Shown piece after piece: positions 6,137-6,251 of a stretch of 6,251 nucleotides of DNA (the stretch's first letter is position 1; every line of letters begins with the position of its first letter). The stretch covers positions 1 through 6,251 of the forward strand of contig URUL01000104.1 in the NCBI GenBank assembly GCA_900551005.1. Direction: 5' to 3'. A program made the position numbers and the translations under genes. A model generated the notes under the pieces. That model saw nothing but the letters and a program-made list of their open reading frames with translations. It was not told the DNA's origin and did no database searches. The stretch is from an uncultured Ruminococcus sp. GTDB taxonomy: Bacteria > Bacillota > Clostridia > Oscillospirales > CAG-272.

Positions 6137-6146
6137 TTTGCGTTTC

Positions 6147-6237
6147 ATGTACTTTTGCATGACCAAAAGTACCAAAAGTCATCTAAGAGGTTCCCTCTTA
6201 GATATCTCCCTGTCATTTCCCGCTTTGCCAAAGTGCG
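6147..6237 (+). repeat. Direct repeat, copy 2 (hairpin-containing, ~91 bp)
   Basis: Second copy of the element at 5746-5836, in the same orientation and shifted by exactly 401 bp. The seven differences by eye are at 6158, 6159, 6203, 6212, 6215, 6229 and 6234. The hairpins 6149-6172 and 6183-6201 keep perfect stems, and the third (6222-6234) keeps a G-T wobble at its base. Similarity stops near 6237, and sequence after this differs from that after copy 1, so the surrounding region is not a simple tandem duplication. Confidence 0.85.
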
Positions 6238-6251
6238 AACCATATTCTCCC

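Larger units (their letters stand above)
5697..6251. other. Gene-free, hairpin-dense intergenic region
   Basis: No convincing gene is present. Short open frames exist but lack ribosome binding sites and family features. Instead there are about twelve inverted repeats: 5748-5771, 5782-5800, 5821-5833, 5834-5844, 5851-5866, 5874-5905, 5940-5958 (with wobble pairs), 6034-6066, 6077-6100, 6111-6136, 6149-6172 and 6183-6201. Three share the GTACTTTT/AAAAGTAC stem. The stretch looks like an intergenic repeat element or a structured non-coding RNA locus; I recognise no named RNA family or insertion sequence, and no transposase is visible. It continues beyond the right edge. Confidence 0.6.

Noticed and set aside
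5977..6162. Short open frame of 61 codons between the repeat copies
   Set aside because: It runs through several perfect hairpins and a terminator-like stem, has no ribosome binding site, and its composition looks non-coding.
5746..6237. CRISPR array or terminal inverted repeats of an insertion sequence
   Set aside because: Only two copies, 401 bp apart and in direct orientation, with no regular spacers, no transposase and no visible target-site duplication.

Overview
The window looks like chromosomal DNA of a low-to-mid-GC Firmicute, most likely an uncultured anaerobic clostridium (Clostridia). This rests on consensus sigma-A promoters (TTGACA-17-TATACT), strong AGGAG ribosome binding sites, an rRNA-operon leader with a Firmicutes-style TCTTTGAAAACA box, and protein families common in gut clostridia. 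The taxonomic call is inference; no marker gene lies inside the window.

Layout. (1) Positions 1-124, minus strand: promoter and 5' leader of what is probably an rRNA operon whose 16S gene lies just outside the left edge; an A-tract block at 125-156 looks like an UP element. (2) 203-1303, minus strand: a GT4-type glycosyltransferase with its own consensus promoter, transcribed toward the rRNA promoter with no obvious terminator between them. (3) 1337-1419: a compact divergent promoter region. (4) 1454-5645, plus strand: a three-gene unit of a 1004-residue glycoside hydrolase family 2 protein, a small aminoglycoside-phosphotransferase/choline-kinase-fold protein whose catalytic Asp is replaced by Asn, and a FlK-like hotdog thioesterase. 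The unit ends in a strong intrinsic terminator (5657-5696). (5) 5697-6251: no convincing gene. The stretch is packed with perfect or near-perfect inverted repeats and carries two direct copies, 401 bp apart, of a ~91-bp hairpin-containing repeat.

How the genes may work together. The glycosyltransferase builds glycosidic bonds and the GH2 enzyme breaks them, but they are divergently transcribed and no shared pathway can be demonstrated. The GH2 lacks a signal peptide, so it should act on imported sugars or glycosides in the cytoplasm. The kinase-like protein and the thioesterase are probably co-transcribed with it from the promoter at 1391-1419; their functional link is not evident.

The most noteworthy items are the HGD-to-HGN change in the kinase-like protein and the hairpin-chain region at the right end, where all seven differences between the two repeat copies fall in loops, between hairpins, or preserve pairing.
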